Below are positions 1 to 10,729 of a DNA stretch of 64,000 nt, in pieces. The position numbers were made by a program, and so were the translations under genes. Position 1 is the first letter of the stretch. The number at the start of each line of letters is the position of its first letter. This stretch comes from Chaetoderma sp. LZ-2023a (Eukaryota; Mollusca; Caudofoveata; Chaetodermatida; Chaetodermatidae), in NCBI GenBank assembly GCA_034401795.1, contig CM067360.1, forward strand, positions 47,834,260-47,898,259, in the 5' to 3' direction. The notes beneath the pieces were generated by a model. The model was not told the origin of the DNA. It worked only from the letters and a program-made list of their open reading frames with translations, and ran no database searches.

Positions 1-77
1 ACAAATACCTGGTGCATACCTGGACAGTACCTAAACAAGAATAATTGCCATAATACACACAGCAACCAGGTCTATTA

Positions 78-314
78 TTAACATGTTCATGGTCACTACA
101 GCGGCTAAGACCGGCCGTTTGTAGTCGGCTTGATAAATGTCAATTTACAAGCCAAGAAACAGATATTTTTGAAAATTCACCACTGGAATGACTGGCTCGT
201 TCAACGAGCCAGTCATTCCAGTGGTAAATTTTACAAAATAGCCTACTCTTGGTCTGCGAATGGACAGTTATTGAGCGAAAATTTCTGGGCAAACCTTTAC
301 CATTAAAGGGTTAA
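78..314. mobile_element. Palindromic piggyBac-like MITE, copy 1
   Basis: A TTAA-bounded repeat of about 237 bp whose centre is a near-perfect palindrome: ACTGGAATGACTGGCTCG is followed a few bases later by its reverse complement. The right end reads CATTAAAGGGTTAA, while the left end (TTAACATGTTCATGG) has decayed. TTAA target sites next to CCC/GGG ends are the hallmark of piggyBac-superfamily elements, so I infer a non-autonomous piggyBac derivative. No transposase for it is present in the window. Confidence 0.7.
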
Positions 315-536
315 AATCAAATAACTAGTGAAAATAACTAATGCAGATTGAACTAGAGGGCATAATAATTAATTCAATGGTCAACATTGGACAAGAAGAG
401 CAAGTCACTGCTTAGTCATGCAGTGATCAGATGTAGGCCCCGTGAATTTTTTTTTAAATTTACAAAATACAGGCCTCTCAAGCATCGCAGTAGCTGAAAT
501 AAACAATCATAACTTTGATAACACAATCACCATTCA
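315..536. other. Unassigned AT-rich spacer
   Basis: No open frame, repeat or motif that I can name is visible here. Confidence 0.5.
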
Positions 537-767
537 CCTTTTCATGGTCAAGATTAGTCAAGAAAAATGATACATTTGCTTATTTAATGTCAATTTACTG
601 ACCAAGAGAAGCGCATTTTTGTAAGTTTACCACTGGAGTGCTTGGCCCGGTTATCAAGCCAGGCATTCGTGGTGAACTAAAAAAGGTTTTCTCTTGGCCT
701 GCATATTGACATTCCGCAAGACCAATACAGGTCAGTTTTTGGCAGGTATGACCACTAAAGTTTTTAA
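537..767. mobile_element. Palindromic MITE, copy 2 (diverged)
   Basis: Same palindromic core as copy 1 but with several substitutions (TGGAGTGCTTGGCC). The characteristic CTCTTGGCCTGCA arm is kept. Both TTAA ends are eroded. Confidence 0.6.
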
Positions 768-1351
768 AATAAGTATGAACAACCGATATTATTTGAACGG
801 ACAGTGTTGAATATTATTGATGGTATAAGTCGCACAAACGACAACACACAATGTAATGATTAGGCAATTGTTCTTGAAACGTCATGACCTCAAACTCCAT
901 CCACATCCTTCACACAAAATGAGTTCACGAGAAAATTGCAATTAGTAACATGATTTTCGCTCATTAAGGATGATGTACCCATTCAATCGATCAATGTTAT
1001 TTTTGTAAGCGCATACAATTGCAATTACGACAATTGATGGAGTAACATGAGAACCACATATTGCATTGTGCACAGGTATAGCTACCAGGGCCGATCTACC
1101 CGTTCGCTAACTAGCCAAATGCTAGTAAAATTGAGATCTGGCTAATAAAGTGCAGGATTGGTGAAATATGTGGCTAATGATTAAAATTGTATTATTTAGA
1201 TACATAATTTCTAAGTAGAAAATTATTACCATTAACTTCTTAGAACTTTAAGATTAATATTTATGTAACTAGTAATTAATTTATGTTTTATTGTGACAAA
1301 ATAAACACTGAAATCCTAATATCGCAGATAAAAAGCTCCCATATACACCAG
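768..1351. other. Unassigned spacer
   Basis: AT-rich DNA with no convincing frame. I see nothing functional in it. Confidence 0.5.
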
Positions 1352-1443
1352 CTGTTGAATATTTTGAAACTAATTTGGCTGGAAGCTGTTGCTGCCTTAG
1401 GCAGCAACAGTTTCCAGGCAAATTAGTTTCAAAATATTCAACA
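1352..1443. repeat. GTTGAATATTTTGAAAC palindrome family, copy 1
   Basis: A roughly 92-bp hairpin: GTTGAATATTTTGAAAC at the left, its reverse complement at the right, and GCTGTTGCTGCC/GGCAGCAACAG arms meeting at the centre around TTAG. Both arms match almost throughout, so a single strand would fold end to end. At least a dozen related copies are scattered through the window. No coding capacity. Most likely a small foldback MITE or the core of a larger repeat (see 54051). Confidence 0.75.
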
Positions 1444-1617
1444 TAATCTTGTATCTAGTATGTAGCGTTCATTTGAAAGGGCTACCCAGTGGTGATGGAT
1501 CGTGTACACATTGGAAAACACTGGCTACAATAGTTAAGATTTGGATAAGAAAAAGGGTAGTTGGATAATCTATTAACTAATAATTTGTGAAAGCCAAGTC
1601 TGTCCCTGGCTTTGCTA

Positions 1618-1620
<3 letters not shown>

Positions 1621-1660
<40 letters not shown>

Positions 1661-1740
1661 TTTAGTGCCAAATTTTGGTCCTTCATCAGGTGGTTACATG
1701 TGGCAGGTTCGACTATATATATATATATATATTATATATA
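1621..1740. repeat. (TA)n microsatellites
   Basis: Two alternating TA tracts, about 1621-1656 and 1713-1740, separated by about 57 bp. The 85-residue frame through them encodes an IYIYIY run and is an artefact of the repeat. Confidence 0.9.
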
Positions 1741-1744
1741 CATG

Positions 1745-2530
1745 TATGGTCTACTGCTGCAACACTGCATCCCATGACCCCGTGACAACTGGTCTAGAAG
1801 TTCAGCAGACTACTTCTGCAACACTGCATTCCATGACCCCGTGACAACTGGTCTAGAAATTTAGCAGACTACTGCTGCAACACTGCATCCCATGAACCCG
1901 GGACAACTGGTCTAGAAATTCAGCAGACTACTTCTGCAACACTGCATACCATGACCCCGGGACAACTGGTCTAGAAGTTCAGCATACTACTGCTGCAACA
2001 CTGCATCCCATGACCCCGGGACAACTGGTCTAGAAATTCAGCATACTACTACTGCTGCAACACTGCACCCCATGACCCTGGAACAGCTGGTCTAGAAATT
2101 CAGCATACTACTGCTGCAACACTGCACCCCATGACCCCGGAACAGCTTGTCTAGAAGTTCAGCAGACTACTGCTACAACACTGCATCCCATGAACCCGGG
2201 ACAACTGGTCTAGAAGTTCAGCATACCACTTCTGCAACACTGCATCCCATGACCCCGGGACAACTGGTCTAGAAGTTCAGCAGACCACTGCTACAACACT
2301 GCACCCCATGAACCCGGGACAATTGGTCTAGAAATTGAGCAGACTACTGCTGCAACACTGCATCCCATGAACCCGGGACAACTGGTCTAGAAATTCAGCA
2401 GACTACTTCTGCAACACTGCATCCCATGACCCCGGGACAACTGGTCTAGAAGTTCAGCAGACTACTGCTACAACACTGCATCCCATGAACCTGGGACAAC
2501 TGGTCTAGAAATTCAGCAGACTACTTCTGC
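1745..2530. repeat. ~60-bp minisatellite, 13 copies
   Basis: A tandem array marked by CAACTGGTCTAGAA recurring every 58-61 bp, thirteen times. Copies differ at a few positions (CCCCGGGAC versus AACCCGGGAC; CTGCTG versus CTTCTG), so this is a moderately diverged array. It runs directly into the next tandem repeat. Confidence 0.9.
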
Positions 2531-3140
2531 GGACCTAGTCCACACTATGAAGTTTCATAGCGATCCGATAAATGGGAACAGAGTTATCATCCGGAAACCA
2601 ATTTTCAAGATGGTGGCTGGTGGCCATCTTGAATTTCGGATCATTGTGAATTTCGATAGGTTTCTTCTCCACACCTAGTCCAACCACCCTATGAAGTTCC
2701 AAAGCGATCCGATAAACGGTAATGGAGTTATCATCTGGAAACCGATTTTCAAGATGGCCACTGGCAGTTGGCGGCCATCTTGAATTCTGGAACATTGAGT
2801 TTCGATAGGTTTCTCCACCACCCCCCCCCCCCTCCACCTAGTCCAACCACCCTATGAAGTTTCAGAGTGATCCGATAAACAGTAATAGAGTTATCATCCG
2901 GAATCCAATTTTCAAGATGGTCGCCAGTAGCTGGTGGCCATCTTGGATTTCGGATCATCATCGATTTTGATGTTTCTTCCCCAGGACCCAGTCAAGCCAC
3001 CTTATGACGTTTCAAAGTGATCCGACAAACGGTTAAGGAGTTATCATCCGGGAACCACTCTACCACCCGCCTGACCGCCCACCCTGACGGATGGCACCAT
3101 TACATAATACCCCGCCGAAAGGGGTATAAAAACTATTGGT
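2529..3140. repeat. ~150-bp tandem repeat element (CAAGATGG family)
   Basis: Four consecutive units, each containing CCTAGTCCA, AAGTTTCAAAGCGATCCGA, GAGTTATCATCCGGAA and TTTTCAAGATGG. The last unit is followed by a tail (CCGCCTGACCGCCCACCCTG, then CCGAAAGGGGTATAAA) resembling the GACGG-rich ends of invertebrate tandem-unit MITEs. A C-homopolymer sits at about 2820-2832. The reverse-strand frames here are repeat translations, not genes. Confidence 0.75.
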
Positions 3141-3594
3141 TTGACTACACCACATGTTGTGGTCTCATTAACAATGCATAATATAAATGTCAAAATGAAA
3201 ATTTGCCCCATTGCCACTTCTATAATGCCAGCAATCAACAGATGGACATAGTCACCAAGTTTGGGTTGTAAATTTCCAATATTTCCATTACAACAATCCT
3301 CTAATACACATGTATTTTATTTATAACTCTGACAGGTGAACAAATCATGCCGTATCTGACTTTACAAATTAGACATGCTGTTTTGTTACATTGATTATGT
3401 CCATCCCATGTGTTAAAAGCCCTGTATGCTAAGAGAAATATATTAAGATATTATATCCTAACAAGTGCTTTGAAAATTGATGTTTTCCCATTGGACGTCA
3501 TCATGTGGTGAAATGATGATATGCTTAAAATACCTCATAAGCATTACATGTAAGGAAACGTCATATGTCATAGGCAGCCATATAATTAATGTCT

Positions 3595-3600
<6 letters not shown>
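3141..3600. other. Unassigned spacer
   Basis: No supported gene. A forward frame of 121 codons starting at 3477 crosses the TA microsatellite and the Tc1 terminus and is not credible as a protein. Confidence 0.5.

Positions 3601-3642
<42 letters not shown>
3601..3642. repeat. (TA)n microsatellite, Tc1 target
   Basis: About 21 TA dinucleotides. The Tc1 element begins immediately after the last TA, and more TA repeats (5300-5314) resume on the other side, so the transposon sits inside this microsatellite. Confidence 0.9.
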
Positions 3643-3645
<3 letters not shown>

Positions 3646-3666
3646 CTGTGCAAAAGTTAAGCACCA
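3643..3666 (+). repeat. Tc1 left terminal inverted repeat
   Basis: Begins CACCTGTGCAAAAGTTAA and is identical over 24 bases to the reverse complement of 5276-5299. Confidence 0.93.
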
Positions 3667-3964
3667 CCCTATTTTTACGCACATGCGAGGGTATATTCAT
3701 GTGCTATGAAGAAAGCAATAGCATAAACATTTATGTACCCATCCATCTTAGTGCAAGAGGTAATAATGCAACTAGAGGAATGCTGATTATGATGGTGGGG
3801 AAACACTGTATGTTTTTGTTTGAACTTGAAAACGAGGCCTGAATATGGTTACGTTGACACAACTGACAACTATTGCCCTACAGTTGACACACGTGGCTAG
3901 ATTGTCATTAATGGAGTCTGAAAACGAAGTTTAACATCTGTGCACGAGTTTGAGACTGTCATTA

Positions 3965-4990
3965 TTAATACCGGGTATATCCACCTTGTGCCTGGATGAC
4001 GGCCTGGACACGACGTCTCATGCTGGTCACCAACCGACTGATACGCCATTGTGGTATTCGTTGCCATTCAAGATGGAGTGCGTCTGTTAATTCCTGTAGG
4101 TTCTGCACAGGAGGATCCCTCCTTCTCACCATGTTTCCCAGAATGTCCCAGATATGCTCAATAGGGTTCATGTCAGGGCTCCTTGCTGGCCATGGTAGGG
4201 TTTCGATGGCATTCTGGCAGAGGTATTCATGCACAGCTCTAGCACGATGTGGTCGGGCGTTGTCATCCATGAATATAGGGTGGGTTCCAGGTGCATGATT
4301 TACAAAATGAGGGACCACAACTCTATCCAGTATGGAATCTTGATATCTTTGTCCATTTAGTGTTCCAGGTACAGTCAACAGATCCAGCTTACAATCAAAT
4401 GAGATGCACCCCCATATCATAACGGAACCTCCACCAAATAGAACTTCTTCCATGATGTTACGTTGGTCGTACGCCGTGCGTCTGGACCTCCATACACGAG
4501 TTCGACCATCTGTGGCATGAAGCAGGAACCGACTTTCATCGGACCAGTGTACCCGTCTCCAGGATCTCATGTTCCAGTGTCTTCTTTCGTTGGAGCACCT
4601 CAGACACTCCTCTTTGTGGTGTGCAGTGAGGAGAGGACGTCTGACAGGTCTCCTAGCTTTCATGCCAGCAGCATACAGTCTCCTTTTGACGGTAGACATT
4701 GACACTCTATTGCGCGTTTCCCATTGCTGGCTGAGCACTCTGCTGTTGGTGAATGGAGATCTCCTAACAAGGCGTACTAGGGCTCGATCATCACGGGCAG
4801 TAGTCTTCTTCGGTCTTCCAGATCTAGGCCTGTCCTTCACCTCGTTAGTTTGCCTATGTTTTGCAATCAAACGACTGATTACAGTATGGTTAATGTTCAG
4901 CTGTCTGCCAATCTCTCTGCATGACATACCAGTGGTATGCATGCCTATGATTTGCCATTTCACACGATCACTTAACCTTCGTCTTGCCAT
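3965..4990 (-). CDS. Tc1-family DD34E transposase
   Basis: A 341-residue protein, the usual length for Tc1 transposases, with no internal stop. Residues about 1-50 form the N-terminal paired-like helix-turn-helix (CREIGRQLNINHTVISRLI). RSGRPKK at about 58-64 matches the GRPR-like AT-hook/linker and may aid nuclear import. The catalytic domain has Asp in HWSDESRF, Asp in FMDDNARPH and Glu in MNPIEHIWD, with 34 residues between the last two (DD34E). A glycine-rich box (FGGGSVMIWGC) lies between the first two. The family binds the element's own inverted repeats and performs cut-and-paste transposition at TA sites. The ATG at 4990 is chosen because it gives the standard MARRRLSD-type start. All catalytic residues are present, so activity is plausible but untested. 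Confidence 0.95.
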   Translation of the reverse strand: MARRRLSDRVKWQIIGMHTTGMSCREIGRQLNINHTVISRLIAKHRQTNEVKDRPRSGRPKKTTARDDRALVRLVRRSPFTNSRVLSQQWETRNRVSMSTVKRRLYAAGMKARRPVRRPLLTAHHKEECLRCSNERRHWNMRSWRRVHWSDESRFLLHATDGRTRVWRSRRTAYDQRNIMEEVLFGGGSVMIWGCISFDCKLDLLTVPGTLNGQRYQDSILDRVVVPHFVNHAPGTHPIFMDDNARPHRARAVHEYLCQNAIETLPWPARSPDMNPIEHIWDILGNMVRRRDPPVQNLQELTDALHLEWQRIPQWRISRLVTSMRRRVQAVIQAQGGYTRY

Positions 4991-5275
4991 AGCGGTTCAC
5001 AATCAAGAGCTAATTCTCTCTGTACAAATAAACCACGGTCATGAACACAAAATTCCTAATCTTGTCGCCTAAATCTGTATGTAATGTTCTACACCTCAAA
5101 CTGGACTTTTACATAACTGAACACGTGTGCTGTTTCCCGCCACGCACGGACATCAAGCGGCGTGAAGTCATGCATGCATGTGCATTTCGTACTTGGAATT
5201 ATGTCAGCTAACGCGGGGACAAAAAGTATGGCAGCCTAGTTGTACCATCATGTTTCTACGTTCTATTGTTTTTGC

Positions 5276-5299
5276 TGGTGCTTAACTTTTGCACAGGTG
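5276..5299 (-). repeat. Tc1 right terminal inverted repeat
   Basis: Reads GCTTAACTTTTGCACAGGTG at its outer end and is followed directly by TA. Confidence 0.93.
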
Positions 5300-5314
5300 T
5301 ATATATATATATAT

Positions 5315-6012
5315 TGCATTAAAACGCCCACTTTAAACCAAAATCTTGGACCTATAAAGGTGAATCCTCGAAAAGGTGTCTACACATCATAAAGAAGCTA
5401 CTTGTTAAGTTTCATAAAATTATTTTAAAGCGATTCCATATATGATATGCCGTTTACCAGAATATTGACAAAAATCATGAGTTTTTGCATTAAAAAGTAA
5501 ATTTTCACCCAAAATCTTGGATCTATAAAGGTGAATTCTTCAAAAGGCACATCTGTGTATCATAACTGAGGTATACATCAATTTTCATTAAAATATCCGA
5601 AGCGGTTCTGTATGATATGCTGTTTACGAGGAAAGTGACAGAAATCACTAGTTTTTTGCATTAAAAAGCCCATTTTCACCCAAAATACTGAACCTATAAA
5701 GATGAATCCTTCAAAAGGCACATCTAGCCATCATAAATAAGCCAGTTGGCAAGTTTCATTAAATTATTTTAAGCAATTCTGTATGATATGGTGTTTACGA
5801 GGAAATTGACAAAAATTATGTTTTTGCATTAAAAAACTATTTTCAACCAAAATATTGGACCTATAAGGTGAATTCTTCAAAAGGCACATCTGCGCATCAT
5901 AACTGAGGCATACACCAAGCTTCATTAAAATATCTGAAGCGGTTATGTATGATATGCTGTTTACGAGATACTGTAGACGAACAGACGCAGCGATTACTAT
6001 AGGGCTTCTGCA
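5315..6012. repeat. ~170-bp tandem repeat element, 4 copies
   Basis: Units begin TGCATTAAAA and contain AAAATCTTGGACCTATAAAG, GTGAATCCTTCAAAAGG, a CATCATAA block and GATATGCTGTTTACGAG. The last unit ends in GACGAACAGACGCAGCGATT and GGGCTTCTGCACCCTAAT, a GACAGACG-type tail. This has the same architecture as 2529-3140 but an unrelated unit. The Tc1 insertion lies immediately to its left. Confidence 0.8.
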
Positions 6013-6757
6013 CCCTAATAGAGCTGAAAATGATCCATCACATCTTCATGGTGTATTCAAATGGATATCACTGTCAAGATAGCCATCATTGACCAGCAAA
6101 CATATTGGATTTTGGATCATCGCCAACTTCACAAGCCTTCATCTCCAGAGCCAAGTGCAATTGACATAAACAATTTATAGGTAATCCGACAAATCCGAGT
6201 ACTCATTATTCGAAAACCCATTTCCAACGTGATGATGATAAGATAATGTTATACTCTGCGCCATGCACAATACTTGATCCGAGTGCACGATACAATGTGT
6301 GTCCAGCTCATTGTAAGAACTTAATCGACGATTATCAAGTACTTAAAAGTTATTGTAATGCTATGTGGTGTGTTCAGAGCTGGCCAGCGAGTTTGGTTTA
6401 AAATAGTTAAACATATTAGTCTGTGTTGTAAATACATGTATACCATATATTAATTGTTGAATGTATGGATGAAAGAGGATCATAACGGATTCAAGAAAGT
6501 ATGTTCATGATGTTCATGACTTTAAAAGGGATGCTAATTTCATCGCCAGTGTTGTATTGCACCGACAGATTATGATTTATGGATTCCATATCATTCATAT
6601 CCTGTCACATTCCCATATCTGTATCACTATTACCTGCTTTGTAATATGGTGTAAATGTGGAACAGTGAGCCCCACCATTTTGTCTCCTCAAGCGATAGTG
6701 CGTGATGTCATCTAAGTGTCAATGCATTACTTTCTTTATTATGTAATAGTCATCCCG
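6013..6757. other. Unassigned spacer
   Basis: No repeat match within the window and no frame longer than noise. Confidence 0.5.
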
Positions 6758-6797
6758 TCGAATATTTTGAAACTAATTAGTTTCAAAATATTCAACA
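6758..6797. repeat. Minimal GTTGAATATTTTGAAAC palindrome
   Basis: Only the outermost arms of the family remain: GAATATTTTGAAACTAATTA runs straight into its reverse complement, giving a 40-bp palindrome with no loop. The GC-rich CTGTTGCTGCC centre is missing. Confidence 0.75.
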
Positions 6798-7890
6798 GCT
6801 TACCTGTATGTTTGCTTTTATACCACATTGTCAAACTATAGCTGGCGCCTCTATGAGCGAGAGCGTATACTGAGGCAGACGTGCAAGGTTTTTTCTAATT
6901 GGTTGAAAAGGAAATCATGACAGCCATCATAGGCTGTAGAAATCTATCAACATTTAGCTATTAAAGCCAGTCTATCTTTCGTTGTCGTCATGATAAAAAT
7001 CTAAAAATGTCATGGATGACCTATGGATCGCAAATTCTATCACATGAATTGTTAGTATAAGATAGGGTGAGATTTCCTTTTAACACACATAGATAGATAT
7101 ACAAAGTTATGTAAGAGTCAGTGTTGTAAAATTTGCAAATTGAATCTCTTCTATTAAAGGAATCATTTCTGACAGAATTCTATTGCATGTACCATCATCA
7201 TTCAGAAAAGATACAGTATATTTAGTGTATCACGATGGCATAAAAGTCGAAGAAAAAGGAATTGATAGTCTGGTATTTTAACATAAAAACAACAAAACCT
7301 CTATATATCAAGTTTGGTTACCACAGACCTGCTAGTTCAATTCATTTTACTTTGACAATGTGAGATAAATATCGATGGATAGTTCATGTATAGAATAGTA
7401 TAATGACAATTATTTGTGTCAGTTGTTTTTAGAACCGTTTTTAAAGCGGTTTAATTATATTCTAGCTTAATACAAACCTGAATCATTTACTGGTTCTGCA
7501 CGGCGAAATAAATTCCACAAGCTGATGCTACCGGTAGTCATTATTCGCAACAAATTATTACTATAAAACTACCATAAATTTGCAGTTATAAATATATATG
7601 TGCCATAGAAATCCAATAACTTGTTCTGCTATCTAAATAGAATATCTATTAGAAATCGACCAGAATTACTATCGAAATGGTACCGTAGAGAATTACGTAA
7701 ATTAATGTATGAAAAAGCATGTTCCTATACTAGTTATTAATGTGAACGGTGTGATGGATATTAGCACAAGTGATGGGAAAAATATTATTCTGAAGAACTC
7801 GTGAATGGAACATGATATTTTTGAACCAGGCTAATTATACTAACCAGAACACACACTGATCAATAGAATGTTATTCTCTGTTGTATGAAT
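6798..7890. other. Unassigned AT-rich spacer
   Basis: About 1.1 kb with no frame above background, no recognisable tandem structure and no RNA gene that I can identify. Confidence 0.5.
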
Positions 7891-8129
7891 TTAACTCTTT
7901 CATGGCGAAGCCTGCCAAAACCAGCATCTGCAGTAATCTTGAGGATAGCCCATTTGCAGGTCAAGAGAACGCTATTTTTGAAAAATTACCACTGGAATGA
8001 CTGGCTCAATAACCGAGCCAGTAATTTCAATGGCAAATTTTCAAAAATAGTCTTCTTTGGCCTGCGAATGAACATTTAATAAGCAAATATTTAGATTTTC
8101 TTTGCCAAATTTAGCGATTCAAGGGTTAA
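7891..8129. mobile_element. Palindromic MITE, copy 3
   Basis: TTAACTCTTTCATGGCGAAG at the left and TTCAAGGGTTAA at the right, with the palindromic core between. This belongs to the CTTTCATGGC/AAGCCGGCC end-type rather than the CTTTAACACTCA end-type. Confidence 0.75.
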
Positions 8130-8254
8130 CAGGGTCTGGTGATATTTAATTCCATTTTGTGTTATTATAATCAGGTTCATTTTGACGAAGTAAAAATAAA
8201 ATAAAAAACATCTTTTTAGTTGTGACTCACAACTGCAATCGATCTTTCCAGTCT

Positions 8255-8500
8255 TAGTTATGCCACGCCCATCTCTAGCCAAGCTCCACCCACACCTCGC
8301 TCGTGTTGGGATCAATAGCTCACTGCACTCTCTGAATCTCAATTTCCAGAAAACTATGCAGGTTAGCTGTTGAATATTTTGAAACTAATTTGACTGGGTG
8401 CTGTTGCGACCTATGGCAGCAACAACGCCCATTCAAATTAGTCTGAAAATATTGAACAGCATCTTTATTAAATAGCAAAGACATACAATTCGTACAACAA
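8255..8500. repeat. Long repeat containing GTTGAATATTTTGAAAC palindrome
   Basis: Shares CACGCCCATC, AAGCTCCACCCACACCTCGC and the post-hairpin TATTAAATAG...ACAATT...GTACAACA with the copy at 54070-54310. The hairpin (8366-8461) is therefore only the middle of a larger family. The right arm carries several mismatches. Confidence 0.7.
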
Positions 8501-8799
8501 CTGTCGGACTATTAAGTGTTTAAAGGGAAATTCCAGTGAAAATAAGGAATAAGTCAACTAAAAATATACTATAATCCGAAATAGTTGCCGTAAAAAAATA
8601 TAAAATACACTTCCATTGCCGAGAAACAATAAAATGAATATGCCCAAAACGCTCGAAAACGTGACTCCTGGGCGCATCCATTTTCTCGCAACGAGAGCGA
8701 GAACCCCGCGAGATTATGACGTCAACGACACACCAGCAAAATATCGCCAGCGCTTTTAGATTTACCTGTTTACTTCGCGTTATGACGGCCGAATATTAA
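8501..8799. other. Unassigned spacer
   Basis: Includes a CpG-bearing patch at 8650-8790 (CTCGCAACGAGAGCGAGAAC, GACGTCAACGAC) that stands out from the AT-rich surroundings. No frame supports a gene. Confidence 0.4.
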
Positions 8800-9022
8800 T
8801 TAACCCTTTAATGACCAAATTCTGTCAGGAAAATCAGAATATTTCCTTATTGAATGGCCATTTGCAGGCCAAGCGAAGACTATTTTTGAAAATTGACCAC
8901 TGGAATGGCTGGTTCGGTTACTGAGACAGTTGTTTTAGTTGTAAATTCTCAAAATAGCCTTCTTTTGACCTGCGTCCTCAACTTGACGATTGCAGAGGCC
9001 AGTGCTGGCGTGAAATGGTTAA
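8800..9022. mobile_element. Palindromic MITE, copy 4
   Basis: TTAACCCTTTAATGACC at the left and TGGTTAA at the right. The right half of the palindrome is strongly diverged (GAGACAGTTGTTTTAGTTG), so the copy is old. Confidence 0.7.
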
Positions 9023-9716
9023 ATCGCATCATGTCCGCATGTCAAGCATGGGCTTGCAGTAATAGAAACGATCATGGAAAGGGTACGGAAATTCACATTT
9101 TCAGATACCGATCCACAGAAGCATCCGCATGAAAAGGGGCTAACTGAAAGATGGCTTCATAACATCGGCACTGGATGGATATCTTCCACATTTAAATTTG
9201 GAAGACACAAGTTTAGAGCATATAGTTTGTATAATTTTAAAATAATGTGTCATGCATTTCAAAACAAAAGGCGCGGTACTTAATTTTAATATAACAGAAT
9301 CAAACTCGACAATTAACGTCGTATTTGCTTGCATCAATTGTAAAACGGGATTTGCAAACCAAAATGAAACGATGTCGCTGATTGCCCGGTCGGTCAATTA
9401 TAGGCAACCGCTTAGCGGCTTACCTCATAGACGATAGTAGGTGATACCTAGTAAATAATGACAAGTGTACGCTAGGCATAATTAGTAATTTAGTGCTTTC
9501 ACACTATTGAAATCCAGCGTTATTAATCATTTACAACGTTTACTCTAATATTCTGAATTAAATTTTCCTGGAATTATGTTGCAGTAGCTTCCAAACTAAT
9601 TAGTTTCACACAATAGGCCTATGCAGGGTAAATTTTAAGCTTTCTGCATTTCGTTCCTTGAAAGGGTTAACTAACTGATCCCAAAATTTTAAATGTTGAC
9701 CCATAATTACTGCCTG
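9023..9716. other. Unassigned spacer
   Basis: Several short overlapping frames of 60-85 codons occur on both strands without recognisable domains. I treat them as chance. Confidence 0.45.
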
Positions 9717-9801
9717 TTGAATATTTTGAAACTGGAATTTGACTGGAAGCAGAAGTTGCAATAGCAACAGCTTTCAGAGAAATTACATTCAACATTTATT
9801 G
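9717..9801. repeat. Degenerate GTTGAATATTTTGAAAC palindrome
   Basis: The left arm is intact (TGTTGAATATTTTGAAACTG). The right arm is eroded to GCAACAGCTTTCAGAGAAATTACATTCAAC. Confidence 0.55.
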
Positions 9802-9857
9802 AACTAACATATTTTCAAGAATTTGTTGTGGCTGGTTGATCGCAAACACGCTCCTGG

Positions 9858-9965
9858 CATAACCCTTCAATGTTTTTTAAAAATAGAAATTGCCCATAGG
9901 AAAACAATTTTTGGCAATTTAGCACTACAATGACTGGCGCGATCATCGGGACACTAATTGCACTT
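9858..9965. mobile_element. Palindromic MITE fragment
   Basis: The left end TAACCCTTCAATG and the first half of the core (ACTACAATGACTGGCGCGAT) are present. The second half is missing. Confidence 0.5.
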
Positions 9966-10474
9966 TAATTTCCTCCAAACACTGTGGCAAAGTGTCAGTT
10001 GTTTAGCCAGTACGCTAATTATGCACGAGATGCAAGATTTACCTCCCCTGGTTACGGCTATCCTCGATCGGGCAGACAGAGTAGGTGTGTCGGTGACGTC
10101 AGCTGCTTGTCCAAAATGGCGCCTCTATCTACTGGTTCCTTTAGCAATTTAAATTGAGGATATCTTTTTTATTTGTTGGCATAAAATTGTGCTCTTGGTC
10201 TCAAATTAATGCGGAAAATTAGCACTTTACGTCAGATGCATAAAATCCCCCAGTGGAATATCCCTTTAAGACAGACTAAATCTAGTCATTCATACTGTAA
10301 TTAATTGATTTTGAGGTCATCCTACACTTTATGAAAAACCAATACTATGAGTGATTTGATTGTACATGTACCTTCATTGTATTTATAAACTATCTATATA
10401 AATGTATATTACTAACTCATAAAACTATACGCTATATTTGGCAAGTGGAGCAGACACCTCAATAATCCACCCAG
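9966..10474. other. Unassigned spacer
   Basis: Nothing identified. A frame from 9958 to 10152 overlaps the MITE fragment and has no domain. Confidence 0.45.
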
Positions 10475-10729
10475 ATTTGGTTTGTGCTCATCGCGCTGGT
10501 GCCAGATAGATGATGAGATATAGGCACCGATAAGTTCAGACTCTCCGTGTCCATATATGAGAGTCACTTTGGTGGGAGCACAAGCCAAATTAATACGTTC
10601 AATCGTACATCATCCCCATCACTCTTGGCTTGTTAGCCGAGACTGTTCAAGTGGAGTCGCGAAGGAACAGTAAGGCACTAACATACCTAGGCACATGTGT
10701 CCAAGCGGTGGGGCATGATAGCCTTACTG
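10475..10729. other. Cluster of nested stem-loops, possible structured RNA
   Basis: Six inverted repeats lie within 255 bp. A 15-bp outer stem (10475-10489 with 10576-10590, one G-T mismatch) encloses two inner hairpins, GGTGCC/GGCACC (10498/10523) and GACTCTC/GAGAGTC (10539/10559). Downstream follow TTGGCT/AGCCGA (10625/10635), CTGTTC/GAACAG (10643/10665) and CAGTAAGGC/GCCTTACTG (10668/10721). The first three together draw a three-way junction. It matches no tRNA or snRNA that I recognise. It could instead be the palindromic end of an unknown transposon. Confidence 0.4.

Larger units (their letters stand above)
3643..5299 (-). mobile_element. Complete Tc1-type transposon
   Basis: A 1657-bp element bounded by 24-bp perfectly matched terminal inverted repeats starting CACCTGTGCAAAAGTTAA (left 3643-3666, right 5276-5299). 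TA dinucleotides lie immediately outside both ends, as expected of Tc1/mariner target-site duplication. It contains one uninterrupted reverse-strand transposase gene and nothing else. Termini, length and gene are all intact, so this is the least degraded mobile element in the window. Confidence 0.93.

Noticed and set aside
1587..1844. 85-codon frame with IYIYIY run
   Set aside because: It is driven by a TA microsatellite.
3477..3842. 121-codon forward frame
   Set aside because: It crosses the TA microsatellite and the Tc1 terminus. No domain.
3996..5072. Forward frames of 79-167 codons over the Tc1 element
   Set aside because: They are antisense shadows of the transposase gene.
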